From assembly GCF_009718825.1 (NCBI RefSeq), contig NZ_WNHB01000011.1, positions 1 to 64,000 of the forward strand: 64,000 nucleotides of DNA. The letters are read 5' to 3'. The position numbers and the translations under genes are program-made. The notes beneath the pieces were generated by a model. The model was not told the origin of the DNA and ran no database searches. It worked only from the letters and a program-made list of their open reading frames with translations. The stretch is from Terrilactibacillus tamarindi (lineage in GTDB: Bacteria; Bacillota; Bacilli; Bacillales; Sporolactobacillaceae). Positions 56,130 through 64,000 of the stretch are shown in pieces; positions within the stretch are counted from its first letter, which is position 1, and each line of letters begins with the position of its first letter.

Positions 56130-56573
56130 ATGAGTGAACAACGAACCAATGATGCCATTAAGGCCTTTAAAACATTTTTGCGAAAACATCCCGAGATGGT
56201 AAAAAAAATAAAAGAGCAAGGTAAATCTTGGAATGACATTTTTGACGAATGGGTTCTATTTGGTGAAGACTCAGAAATCTGGGATGAATATGGCATAAAG
56301 AGGAAAGATGTAAAAAAAGATACAGGTACACATAAGAATTTTTCTTTTGATAAAGTCATTTCATTTATTAATCATATAGACACCAAAGATTGGGAAAATA
56401 GACTTGAAACACTCAATGGGGCTTTAACAAGTATTCAAGGGATTATTGGCCAATTTCAACCTCAACAAAGAAATAACAACCAACAGAATGGGACCAATGC
56501 AAATGGTAATGAAAATCATCAAACCATGACAGAAACAAGACCTCAGATTCCATTCCGTTTTAGAAGGGATTAA
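56130..56573 (+). CDS. ylbD: YlbD-type spore coat protein
   Basis: 147-residue soluble protein of the YlbD family: FKTFLRKHPEMVKKIKEQGKSW and WVLFGEDSEIWDEYG are the conserved parts, followed by a Gln/Asn-rich tail and a basic end (PFRFRRD). YlbD was reported as a putative coat protein in B. subtilis. GGAAGGGGTG lies upstream. It is 3 bp from ylbE, so the two form an operon. Confidence 0.85.
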   Translation: MSEQRTNDAIKAFKTFLRKHPEMVKKIKEQGKSWNDIFDEWVLFGEDSEIWDEYGIKRKDVKKDTGTHKNFSFDKVISFINHIDTKDWENRLETLNGALTSIQGIIGQFQPQQRNNNQQNGTNANGNENHQTMTETRPQIPFRFRRD

Positions 56574-56576
56574 AAG

Positions 56577-56849
56577 ATGAGAAGAGATATCCAATATTAT
56601 CTTACTTCAGCTCCAGAAATAAAACGATATGTTAGAATGAATCCCGAATGGTATATAAAGCTCAGTCGGTATCCCAATGAATATCCTAGATTAGTGAAAG
56701 AAGCAAATGAGTATTATGGCCGAACCTTCGCAAAAAGAATGGATACATTCAATGAGCGAGTAAGTTTTCTTTCGATGCTTATGGATATGGTCATGTCTAT
56801 GCAGGATAATCAACAAGAATCGGATAAGTCGTCGAATGAGGATAACTAA
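56577..56849 (+). CDS. ylbE: YlbE-like protein
   Basis: 90-residue protein of the YlbE family (RRDIQYYLTSAPEIKRYVRMNPEWYIKLSRYP). Function unknown. The ATG lies 3 bp after ylbD; AGAAGGGA in the end of ylbD is the likely ribosome-binding site, so translation is coupled. Confidence 0.88.
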   Translation: MRRDIQYYLTSAPEIKRYVRMNPEWYIKLSRYPNEYPRLVKEANEYYGRTFAKRMDTFNERVSFLSMLMDMVMSMQDNQQESDKSSNEDN

Positions 56850-56860
56850 TATACAGATTC

Positions 56861-56892
56861 TAAAACCGCGTCAAACCGCTTCAAACCGCTTC
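56861..56892 (+). repeat. Three tandem 10-bp repeats
   Basis: TAAAACCGCG, TCAAACCGCT and TCAAACCGCT follow head to tail just after ylbE. No hairpin forms. Probably a slippage-type micro-repeat. Confidence 0.6.
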
Positions 56893-57034
56893 TAAATAAT
56901 CCAAAGTAGGAGAAGTAGGGTGGGGAAGTAAGAAGGCAAATGGACCGATGAGCATCTAAGTTTCAGACATTGTCAAAGGGTAACAGGATAGTGTATGATT
57001 AGTCTATGAAAGACTGATAAATGGAGGTGGAGTT

Positions 57035-57472
57035 ATGTTTGCTTCAATGGAAACCATATCCGTCTTAGACGACACTGAACAATTGGCAAACATGTTAAAA
57101 GACTCTGATGTTTTCCATGACTACCTAACTTGTAAAGAACGCATGGCAAAAGATGCTCAATCTCAAGCCCTAATTCATAATTTTTTAAAAACGAAAGAGA
57201 AATATGACGAGGTGCAGCGTTTTGGTCGTTACCACCCAGATTATAAGTCGGTTATACAAGAAATGATGGAAGTCAAACGAAACTTAGATTTGAATGAGAC
57301 AGTGGCTGCTTATAAGGAAGCAGAAGAAAAAGTACAGGATTTACTCAATTCAATAAGTGTACAAATAGCACGAGCTGTATCCGAGTCAATCATGGTACCT
57401 ACCGGTGACCCATTTTTTGATAAACAATGTGCTGGAGGTTGTAGTACAGGAGGATCATGCGGTTGTCATTAA
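57035..57472 (+). CDS. ylbF: Y-complex subunit YlbF
   Basis: 145-residue helical protein of the YlbF/YmcA family. With YmcA and YaaT it forms an Fe-S-containing complex that speeds RNase Y processing of mRNA and affects competence, biofilm and sporulation. The Cys-rich tail CAGGCSTGGSCGCH (132-145) is the likely cluster ligand. TGGAGGTGGAG precedes the ATG. RNase J1 is encoded in the same window. Confidence 0.93.
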   Translation: MFASMETISVLDDTEQLANMLKDSDVFHDYLTCKERMAKDAQSQALIHNFLKTKEKYDEVQRFGRYHPDYKSVIQEMMEVKRNLDLNETVAAYKEAEEKVQDLLNSISVQIARAVSESIMVPTGDPFFDKQCAGGCSTGGSCGCH

Positions 57473-57486
57473 TATTGGAGTCTTTC

Positions 57487-57520
57487 GGGTGTGTTCTGAT
57501 GGACACCCCCTTTTTTTGTT
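57487..57520 (+). terminator. ylbF terminator
   Basis: GGGTGT pairs with ACACCC around a 12-nt loop, then CCT7. Confidence 0.75.
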
Positions 57521-57741
57521 AGAGTAAACACAAAAGAACGGAGTGTTAATCTCAGGGCAAATCGCTAAATAGGATAAAATTAATAGTGAACGACAAACCT
57601 ATTGAGTGGATGACTTTTTTTAAAACCCCTCTAGTTTGGATACTTCACTAGATAAAATAAAACAGCTATTAGAAAAGAGATTCGAAATAAGATTGATCTA
57701 TCTATTTTCTATGAATCACCTTTTGATTAAGGAGAAAAAGA

Positions 57742-58023
57742 ATGAAAACTGAAAGAATTGGACTAGTTGTATGGATCACTCATCTCAAGTATATACGATA
57801 TTTAAGACGGTATGGACACGTCCATTATATATCGGATCGCATGCGTTATGTGATGCTCTATTGCGATGCTGTCAATGAAGAAGAAATTAGACAAGAATTA
57901 AAAAAAGCGAAATATGTGAAACGTATTGATAAATCGCACCTGCAAGAATTGAAAACAAGCTATGAAAAAAAGAAGAACACTGGAAAAAATAGCGGGAAAG
58001 AATCAGCTTATCTTCCTTTATAA
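57742..58023 (+). CDS. ylbG: UPF0298 protein YlbG
   Basis: 93-residue basic protein of the YlbG family: RIGLVVWITHLKYIRYLRRYGHVHYISDRMRYVMLYCD. Function unknown; always near ylbF and rsmD in Bacillales. AAGGAGAAAAAG precedes the ATG. The Lys-rich tail is variable. Confidence 0.9.
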   Translation: MKTERIGLVVWITHLKYIRYLRRYGHVHYISDRMRYVMLYCDAVNEEEIRQELKKAKYVKRIDKSHLQELKTSYEKKKNTGKNSGKESAYLPL

Positions 58024-58039
58024 CATTTGTTCACAATAG

Positions 58040-58075
58040 AAAAAAACCTGCAGGATACCCTGCAGGTTGTCTAAA
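58040..58075 (+). terminator. ylbG terminator-like hairpin
   Basis: AACCTGCAGG pairs with CCTGCAGGTT (10 bp, 4-nt loop); weak T tail. Confidence 0.65.
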
Positions 58076-58089
58076 TTCATACATAGTTG

Positions 58090-58188
58090 TATGTCAGACA
58101 AATGGGAGAGGAGAAACCAGCGGAACACTTATGGGGAAACGTAAGCCTCCGCGGTTGGAACAACATCGTTTGATTGATGTTGTCTTGA
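58090..58188 (+). ncRNA. Probable ylbH leader RNA
   Basis: A GC-richer structured segment: GGGAGAGGAG, then AACCAGCGGA opposite TCCGCGGTTGG enclosing TTATGGGGAAACGTAA, then a perfect hairpin ACAACATC/GATGTTGT. Its place between ylbG and rsmD (ylbH) fits the known ylbH leader motif of Bacillales; I cannot align it to the model here. A family B copy separates it from rsmD. Confidence 0.5.
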
Positions 58189-58279
58189 AATAGTATTAAC
58201 ATGATTTTATGGAACTATACGTTAAAAGATAAGATTAAAAAGTCATATTGATGTGTACGACTAAATTAGATGACATAAA

Positions 58280-58429
58280 ATAAAGTGTAACTTCAATCAG
58301 TGGGGGGTTCTTCATCCTCTACTGATTGAAAGCCTGAACCAATTGGGCTCATGTGGGTAGTTACCCCCACTTAGAAATACTTGATTACACTCATTACCTT
58401 GAAGGTGGGGGTATACTCGCCGTTATAAA
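58280..58429 (-). repeat. Family B repeat, copy B10
   Basis: A 150-bp reverse copy with ATAAA at both ends (58280-58284, 58425-58429), lying between the probable ylbH leader and rsmD. One frame across it is open and continuous with rsmD. Confidence 0.92.
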
Positions 58430-58469
58430 TGACGTATTGAATGATTATACAATAATAAGGATGATGAAA

Positions 58470-59542
<1,073 letters not shown>

Positions 59543-59553
<11 letters not shown>

Positions 59554-60754
59554 GATGGATCTTTGTCCGTAAGAGAATAAAAATGATTAAAGTAATTAAT
59601 GTAAACAGTGAACCAGCCTGTAGAACATGGTCCGAGACTTGAATTAAAGTGGTTTGAGTTGCACTTAAAACATCTAATGTGGGAATGAAAGATGGTTCAC
59701 TTTCATTAACTTCAAAGAAGTGAAAGAGAATAAAAGCAAAGATGCCACTAGAGAGGGCGTGAATAAGACGTCCAATCAAAAACGGCTTAGCGCTCAAATT
59801 GGCTTCAGATAAAATACTCATCACTTGGGCTTGAATTGAAAATCCACAAAAACCGAGAATCATACTCACTAATATCACTTTTTGAATGAGTGGGCCTGAC
59901 ACTTCACTAATTTGTCGGGCTCCAATGGTTATTTCGAATAAGCCTGGTATGATCGCCTTACCAAATTCAGGTGAAAAATGAATCAAATGAAGCCCATTAT
60001 GTAAGATCAGTTGAATAACACTATCCCAATGAATTTGCATAAGCATCTGATTCAGTACCGAAAATAGAATAATAAATCCGCCGATCATTAATAATGTTGT
60101 CACTGAATTATGAACAGCGTCACCGAGTAATTTTCCAAACGGTTTTTGCTGGCGAAGGCGCTCTTCATGCATCGTTTGAAAGGCTTTGAATAGAATAAAT
60201 GTTTTTTTGGTTGAACTTCTCGTTTCTGTCGTCTCTTCGTTCGATTTATAAAATCGCATGAAAAATCCAACAATAAGATTGCCAAGATAGTGAGAAAGGG
60301 CAAAGATGATACCAAGGGATGCTTGATGAAAGAAACCAGTGGCTATCACACCAAAAATGAAGAGTGGATTTGAAAAGTTAGTAAAACTCGCCAGTCTCTC
60401 AGCTTCGGTTTTGGTTAATTTCTTTTCCTCGTAAAGTCGGGTGCTAATTTTGGCTCCAGCTGGAAAGCCAGAGACAATCCCCATAACAAAAACAAACCCA
60501 CCTACCCCAGGAATTCGGAATAAAGGTCTCATAATGGGCTCAAAGAGAACACCCATAAAGGAGACGAGACCAAAAGCTATCATTAATTCACTAAGGATAA
60601 AGAAAGGCATAAGTGAAGGAAAGACGACATCCCACCACAATTTAAGTCCACGAATAGAAGCATCGAGTGAAACTTGTGGATACGTGATCATGGTACCTGC
60701 AAGACCAAATGCACAAATAGCAAGTATATATGTTTTGAACACTGATTTCTTCAA
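59543..60754 (-). CDS. ylbJ: Sporulation integral membrane protein YlbJ
   Basis: 403-residue membrane protein with eight to ten segments and nucleoside-recognition/gate motifs (GIVSGFPAGAKIS, GFCGFSIQAQVMSIL). YlbJ is a sigma-E-dependent spore protein needed for heat-resistant spores; related SpmA/SpmB-type proteins act in core dehydration. Leftward, convergent with coaD. A sigma-E-like -10 lies upstream. Confidence 0.92.
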
Positions 60755-60818
60755 TTGCTAGAATGACTCCCTTCTATGTAGACTAAAAGACGAACTTTGA
60801 AAATCTTGTCCATACAAT

Positions 60819-60826
60819 ATGGTATG
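60819..60826 (-). promoter_or_regulatory. Candidate sigma-E -10 of ylbJ
   Basis: Minus-strand CATACCAT matches the sigma-E -10 CATACAMT at 7 of 8 positions, about 65 bp before the ylbJ start. The -35 (GTCTAAT region) is weak. Confidence 0.4.
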
Positions 60827-60961
60827 CTAGGGTATATGAATTAGACCTCATTTGAATTGTTACAAAATCGACCAAAATAACGTCAAAAAATTTAGACATA
60901 ACATAGATGGATACTAAGTAGGTATATACTTATCTTATGAATGTTTGATTGGAGGATGCTG

Positions 60962-62002
60962 ATGAGATTAAGAAAACGAAATAGCATGTACTTGGGGCTA
61001 ATTATTGTTGTGATCCTAGCTCTATTTTTGAATTTTTATAAAACACCTTATTTTATTCAATCCCCAGGCTCAGCTCAATCGATTAAATCCTTGGCTGTCG
61101 TTGAGGATGGTCAAAAGGTTAATGGTGATTTCATGTTAGTCTACATTCTTGTTGGAGAGGCTAATATATACCAATACTTGTGGGCTAAATATGATCATAA
61201 TAAGTACACAACATTGGTCAAACAAAACCAAGTCATGATGCCAGATGAAACAAATGAAGAATATAACCTTAGGGCAAAAAATGATATGATGGGGGCTCAA
61301 AAAGCGGCTACCTATATAGCCTATAAAAAAGCTAATCTAGATCCAAAAGTGACTTTTCAAGGTGTACAAATTATTGATGTTATATCATCCATGCCAGCCT
61401 CGAAAGTCCTAAAGCCGGGCGACATTATAATTGGTATGGAAGGAAAGAATATACAAAGTATTTCAGATATCCAGCCCTTACTGAAAAATAGGCGTCCTGG
61501 TGAATTGATTCATATTAATTTAATACGACATGGAAAAGAACGAAACGTTACAGCTAAAATAGGGACTTTTCCTAAAACCAAATTTTATACCAATGGAAAA
61601 ACACGCTATGGATTAGGTATTACGCAGAGTACCAAACTATCTATTCATGTTAAACCTAAAATCAAATTCAATATTAAAAATATAGGCGGTCCATCAGCAG
61701 GTCTTATGATGGCGCTCAATATTTACGATCAATTAACGAAACGAGATTTGGCCAAGGGCTATAAAATTGCGGGTACAGGAACCATAGAAATGGATGGCTC
61801 TGTAGGTCCAATTGGCGGCATTGAAGAAAAAATCGTTGGGGCAGATAAATCAGGAGCAGATATATTTTTAGCGCCAACGGCACAAAACGAATATGAGGAT
61901 GCCGAGAAAACAGCAAAAGATATAGGGTCAAAAATGAAGGTTATTCCGGTAGGAACGTTTGATGATGCCATTCACTACTTATCGAAATTAAAGAAAAAGT
62001 AA
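60962..62002 (+). CDS. ylbL: SepM/YlbL-family PDZ-Lon serine protease
   Basis: Membrane-anchored protease, 346 residues: one N-terminal segment (about 10-28), a PDZ domain (about 140-200; ASKVLKPGDIIIGMEGK) and a C-terminal Lon-type domain with the catalytic Ser in GGPSAGLMMAL (near 245) and Lys near 290. In streptococci SepM processes a competence pheromone; in B. subtilis YlbL cleaves the division inhibitor YneA. The ATG at 60962 follows GGAGG by 6 nt. ylbK is absent. Confidence 0.92.
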   Translation: MRLRKRNSMYLGLIIVVILALFLNFYKTPYFIQSPGSAQSIKSLAVVEDGQKVNGDFMLVYILVGEANIYQYLWAKYDHNKYTTLVKQNQVMMPDETNEEYNLRAKNDMMGAQKAATYIAYKKANLDPKVTFQGVQIIDVISSMPASKVLKPGDIIIGMEGKNIQSISDIQPLLKNRRPGELIHINLIRHGKERNVTAKIGTFPKTKFYTNGKTRYGLGITQSTKLSIHVKPKIKFNIKNIGGPSAGLMMALNIYDQLTKRDLAKGYKIAGTGTIEMDGSVGPIGGIEEKIVGADKSGADIFLAPTAQNEYEDAEKTAKDIGSKMKVIPVGTFDDAIHYLSKLKKK

Positions 62003-62005
62003 ATC

Positions 62006-62040
62006 AAGTCGCTTACTTAATTTAAGTAAGCGACGGTTAA
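62006..62040. terminator. Hairpin between convergent ylbL and tmcAL
   Basis: GTCGCTTACTT pairs with AAGTAAGCGAC (11 bp). T tracts on both sides are weak. Confidence 0.65.
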
Positions 62041-62043
62041 GGT

Positions 62044-63261
62044 TTAAAGAAAACGTTGGTTTTCTTGGTCGTAGCGAAGAGGTTTTGATTTTTTTTCTGA
62101 GTAAGATGTTTTCATGTCATAGATATCCGCAGATCTAATATCAATTCTCAGTAAGTCTTCAAACGATTTTTTTACATTGGATATTAAAGGAACCGAGAAT
62201 GAGTCCTTTTTATATCGCAGATAACGTTGCCCCTGTAATGATATTCCCAGCAATCGAAGATAGGGGGGATGTGGTTTTGCTAAAAAAGACTTCATTTTTT
62301 GCTTTGATACATTTACTAGTATATGGCAACAATATCTTTGTAATCTTGTCCAAGTGTATCGCTTTGTCTTCATTAAACTGACAAATGAGATAAAGTCATT
62401 GGTTTCTTTGATGGCTTTCATGGCACGAAATTCAAGGCCTTCTTCTGATTCATAGATAGAGGCTAATTCCTCCGTGGATGATGACATTAACCGATATTTC
62501 AATAATGGAAAAAAATCATTCCAACCCAAAATTTGGTTCTGATTAACGGCTCTCATCAATATTTTATAAGATTCATTTGGCATCTTGTCTGCAATAGATT
62601 TAAAATCATCTCCATTCATTAATGCGTTGCGAATGCTGGTTCCACTCGCAAATCCAGTATGAGTATGTGGGGATTGGTCATGGTGTTGTGCGCCTTTTCT
62701 TAATATCGTATGGGCATTGATAGAACTATGATGTTCCTGTATGACTTTGACATAATGAAGTCCAAGAATATTATTGGGTTCTGATAAGTCAAGAAGCTTC
62801 GTTTCATTTTTATGAGTTAAATCGTAAGCCAATGAATAAGCTTTCGGATAACTATATCCCTGTTGTAATTTTTCTTGAACAAGAAGATCGAGCTTACTTT
62901 TTTCATTGCGTAAATGTCGAGCGGTATGATAAAAAGAAGCTATGTCACCTGATTCACTACCGAAATAAAGATCTGTTATTCCACATTCTGAGAGGATAGA
63001 GATGGCGCCTTGTGCAAAAAGATTCGCATGTCCTACTGCATAGTGATATGGTAGTTCTAGGACAAGATCGATTCCTGCGGTTAAAGCCATTTCTGTTCGC
63101 AGCCATTTAGATACGATGGATGGTTCACCGCGTTGAAGAAAATTCCCACTCATAACCGCAATGATGATGTCTGGTTTTTCTATTTTGCGAATCCTCTGAA
63201 TAAGGTATTGATGACCATTATGCATTGGATTGAACTCAACAATGATACCTGCTATTTTCAT
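62044..63261 (-). CDS. tmcAL: tRNA(Met) cytidine acetate ligase
   Basis: Formerly YlbM. Forms N4-acetylcytidine at the wobble base of elongator tRNA-Met from acetate and ATP. 405 residues; nucleotidyltransferase motif EFNPMHNGH (9-17), VMSGNFLQRGEPSI and the SGTSIRNAL segment are present. AAAGAAGGTG lies upstream of the ATG. Position before ylbN agrees with B. subtilis. Confidence 0.94.
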   Translation of the reverse strand: MKIAGIIVEFNPMHNGHQYLIQRIRKIEKPDIIIAVMSGNFLQRGEPSIVSKWLRTEMALTAGIDLVLELPYHYAVGHANLFAQGAISILSECGITDLYFGSESGDIASFYHTARHLRNEKSKLDLLVQEKLQQGYSYPKAYSLAYDLTHKNETKLLDLSEPNNILGLHYVKVIQEHHSSINAHTILRKGAQHHDQSPHTHTGFASGTSIRNALMNGDDFKSIADKMPNESYKILMRAVNQNQILGWNDFFPLLKYRLMSSSTEELASIYESEEGLEFRAMKAIKETNDFISFVSLMKTKRYTWTRLQRYCCHILVNVSKQKMKSFLAKPHPPYLRLLGISLQGQRYLRYKKDSFSVPLISNVKKSFEDLLRIDIRSADIYDMKTSYSEKKSKPLRYDQENQRFL

Positions 63262-63493
63262 TTGAATATATCACCTTCTTTTTCTGCACACTAAGTTTGT
63301 ATGATTTGAATACTGTCTAATCTTGTCTATCACCTGTAAATACTATAAAAGGTTTAACTAAGTGACATGGATTGATTTGATCACCTTGGATTAGTCGTTA
63401 AGCATATAAATGTATTACATCAATATGATGCGTTATATTGACATTTAGTAGTACAAAGTCTATAATAACATTTGTTGTCTAGGAGTGGTAATG

Positions 63494-64000
63494 ATGGCTT
63501 TAAAATGGACATTATCGGATTTATTGAAAAATAAAGAAGAAGGATACGTTGTAGATGAAACTGTACAATTACCTTTAGACTTATTTCATGTGGATCCGGA
63601 AATAAGACAGCTTTCTCCTATACATGTTCATGGGTATGTGGAGTTTATGCGACATTCGATAACATTTCATCTTACCATTGATGGAACGATGGTTTTACCA
63701 TGTGCGATAACGTTAGAAGATGTTGATTACCCATTTCATATCCGGACATCTGAAACGTTCTTGTTGTCACCAAATTATCGTGATGAAGAACTCGATGAAG
63801 ATGATCTTGTTCATACGATTGAAGACGATGAAATCAATTTAACACCATATATTGTTGAAGCGATTTTAGTTGAAAAACCAATGCGTATTGTGAGTGAAAG
63901 CGCTGAGAAACGGGCCAATCCATCAGGAGAAGGTTGGGATCTCGTCTCTGAAAATGAACAGAAAAAAATGATTGACCCACGGCTTGAAAAACTGAAAAAG
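63494..64000 (+). CDS. ylbN: DUF177/YceD protein YlbN, partial at window edge
   Basis: The first 169 codons of the YlbN family: MALKWTLSDLLK start, HVDPEIRQLSPIHVHGYVEF, then an acidic loop and the conserved SGEGWDLVSE. The frame runs off the right edge without a stop. AGGAGTGG precedes two ATG codons (63491, 63494); the second has better spacing. rpmF is expected next. YceD proteins are linked to 23S rRNA/ribosome assembly. Confidence 0.92.
   Translation, partial: MALKWTLSDLLKNKEEGYVVDETVQLPLDLFHVDPEIRQLSPIHVHGYVEFMRHSITFHLTIDGTMVLPCAITLEDVDYPFHIRTSETFLLSPNYRDEELDEDDLVHTIEDDEINLTPYIVEAILVEKPMRIVSESAEKRANPSGEGWDLVSENEQKKMIDPRLEKLKK

Overview
The window looks like chromosome of a low-GC, endospore-forming member of the Bacillales. 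The gene order from about 22 kb to the right edge follows the Bacillus subtilis chromosome closely: ykuL, dapH, ykuR, ykuU, rnjA/rpoY, ykrA, def, pdhABCD, speA, yktB, typA, ylaI, ylaJ, ylaN, ftsW, pyc, ctaA/ctaB, ylbC to ylbG, rsmD, coaD, ylbJ, ylbL, tmcAL, ylbN. Spore-linked genes (a YjcZ-type micro-protein with a good sigma-K promoter, ylaJ, ylbD, ylbJ), a CtsR-controlled clpE, a tyrosine T-box and a sigma-B-type promoter fit the same group. The species cannot be named from the sequence. I found no rRNA, tRNA, CRISPR array, prophage or intact transposase gene.

Layout. 0-9 kb: clpE, T-box plus tyrS, a YtxH stress protein, fumC, ltaS. 9-19 kb: a more variable stretch with a 36-residue spore-type peptide, a polytopic membrane protein, a CwlO/PcsB-like NlpC/P60 hydrolase, an atypical histidine phosphatase, a 2-hydroxyacid dehydrogenase, an ABC-2 exporter pair, an HPr/Crh-like protein and the radical SAM protein YfkAB. 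19-23 kb: a BASS transporter, a phosphate transport pair (DUF47 + PiT) and a YpcP-like exonuclease. 23-28 kb: the c-di-AMP receptor homologue, lysine/diaminopimelate genes and a CNNM/CorC-type protein. 28-41 kb: 2-Cys peroxiredoxin, a lone CydB-like protein, RNase J1 with RNA polymerase epsilon, deformylase, the pyruvate dehydrogenase operon and arginine decarboxylase. 41-64 kb: the yktB to ylbN block, covering translation (TypA), cell division (FtsW), anaplerosis (pyruvate carboxylase), heme O/A synthesis, the Y-complex member YlbF, rRNA methylation, CoA synthesis and tRNA(Met) modification. The ctaCDEFG genes that normally follow ctaB are absent here.

The most unusual content is two families of intergenic repeats. 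Family B has ten recognisable copies plus one or two fragments, in both orientations. A typical copy is about 155 bp, carries two or three strong hairpins and is bounded by TTTAT at both ends in at least five copies. In two places the host gene's stop codon lies in the terminal pentamer. It looks like a non-autonomous relative of IS200/IS605-type elements and may be transcribed. Family A has four copies of 87-204 bp with TGTTCAAAAAG inverted ends and internal hairpins that put GGA in the loop. One pair is in tandem. These two families, a probable ylbH leader cut off from rsmD by a family B copy, the catalytically divergent HPr-like and phosphatase proteins, and several micro-ORFs are the main points for follow-up.
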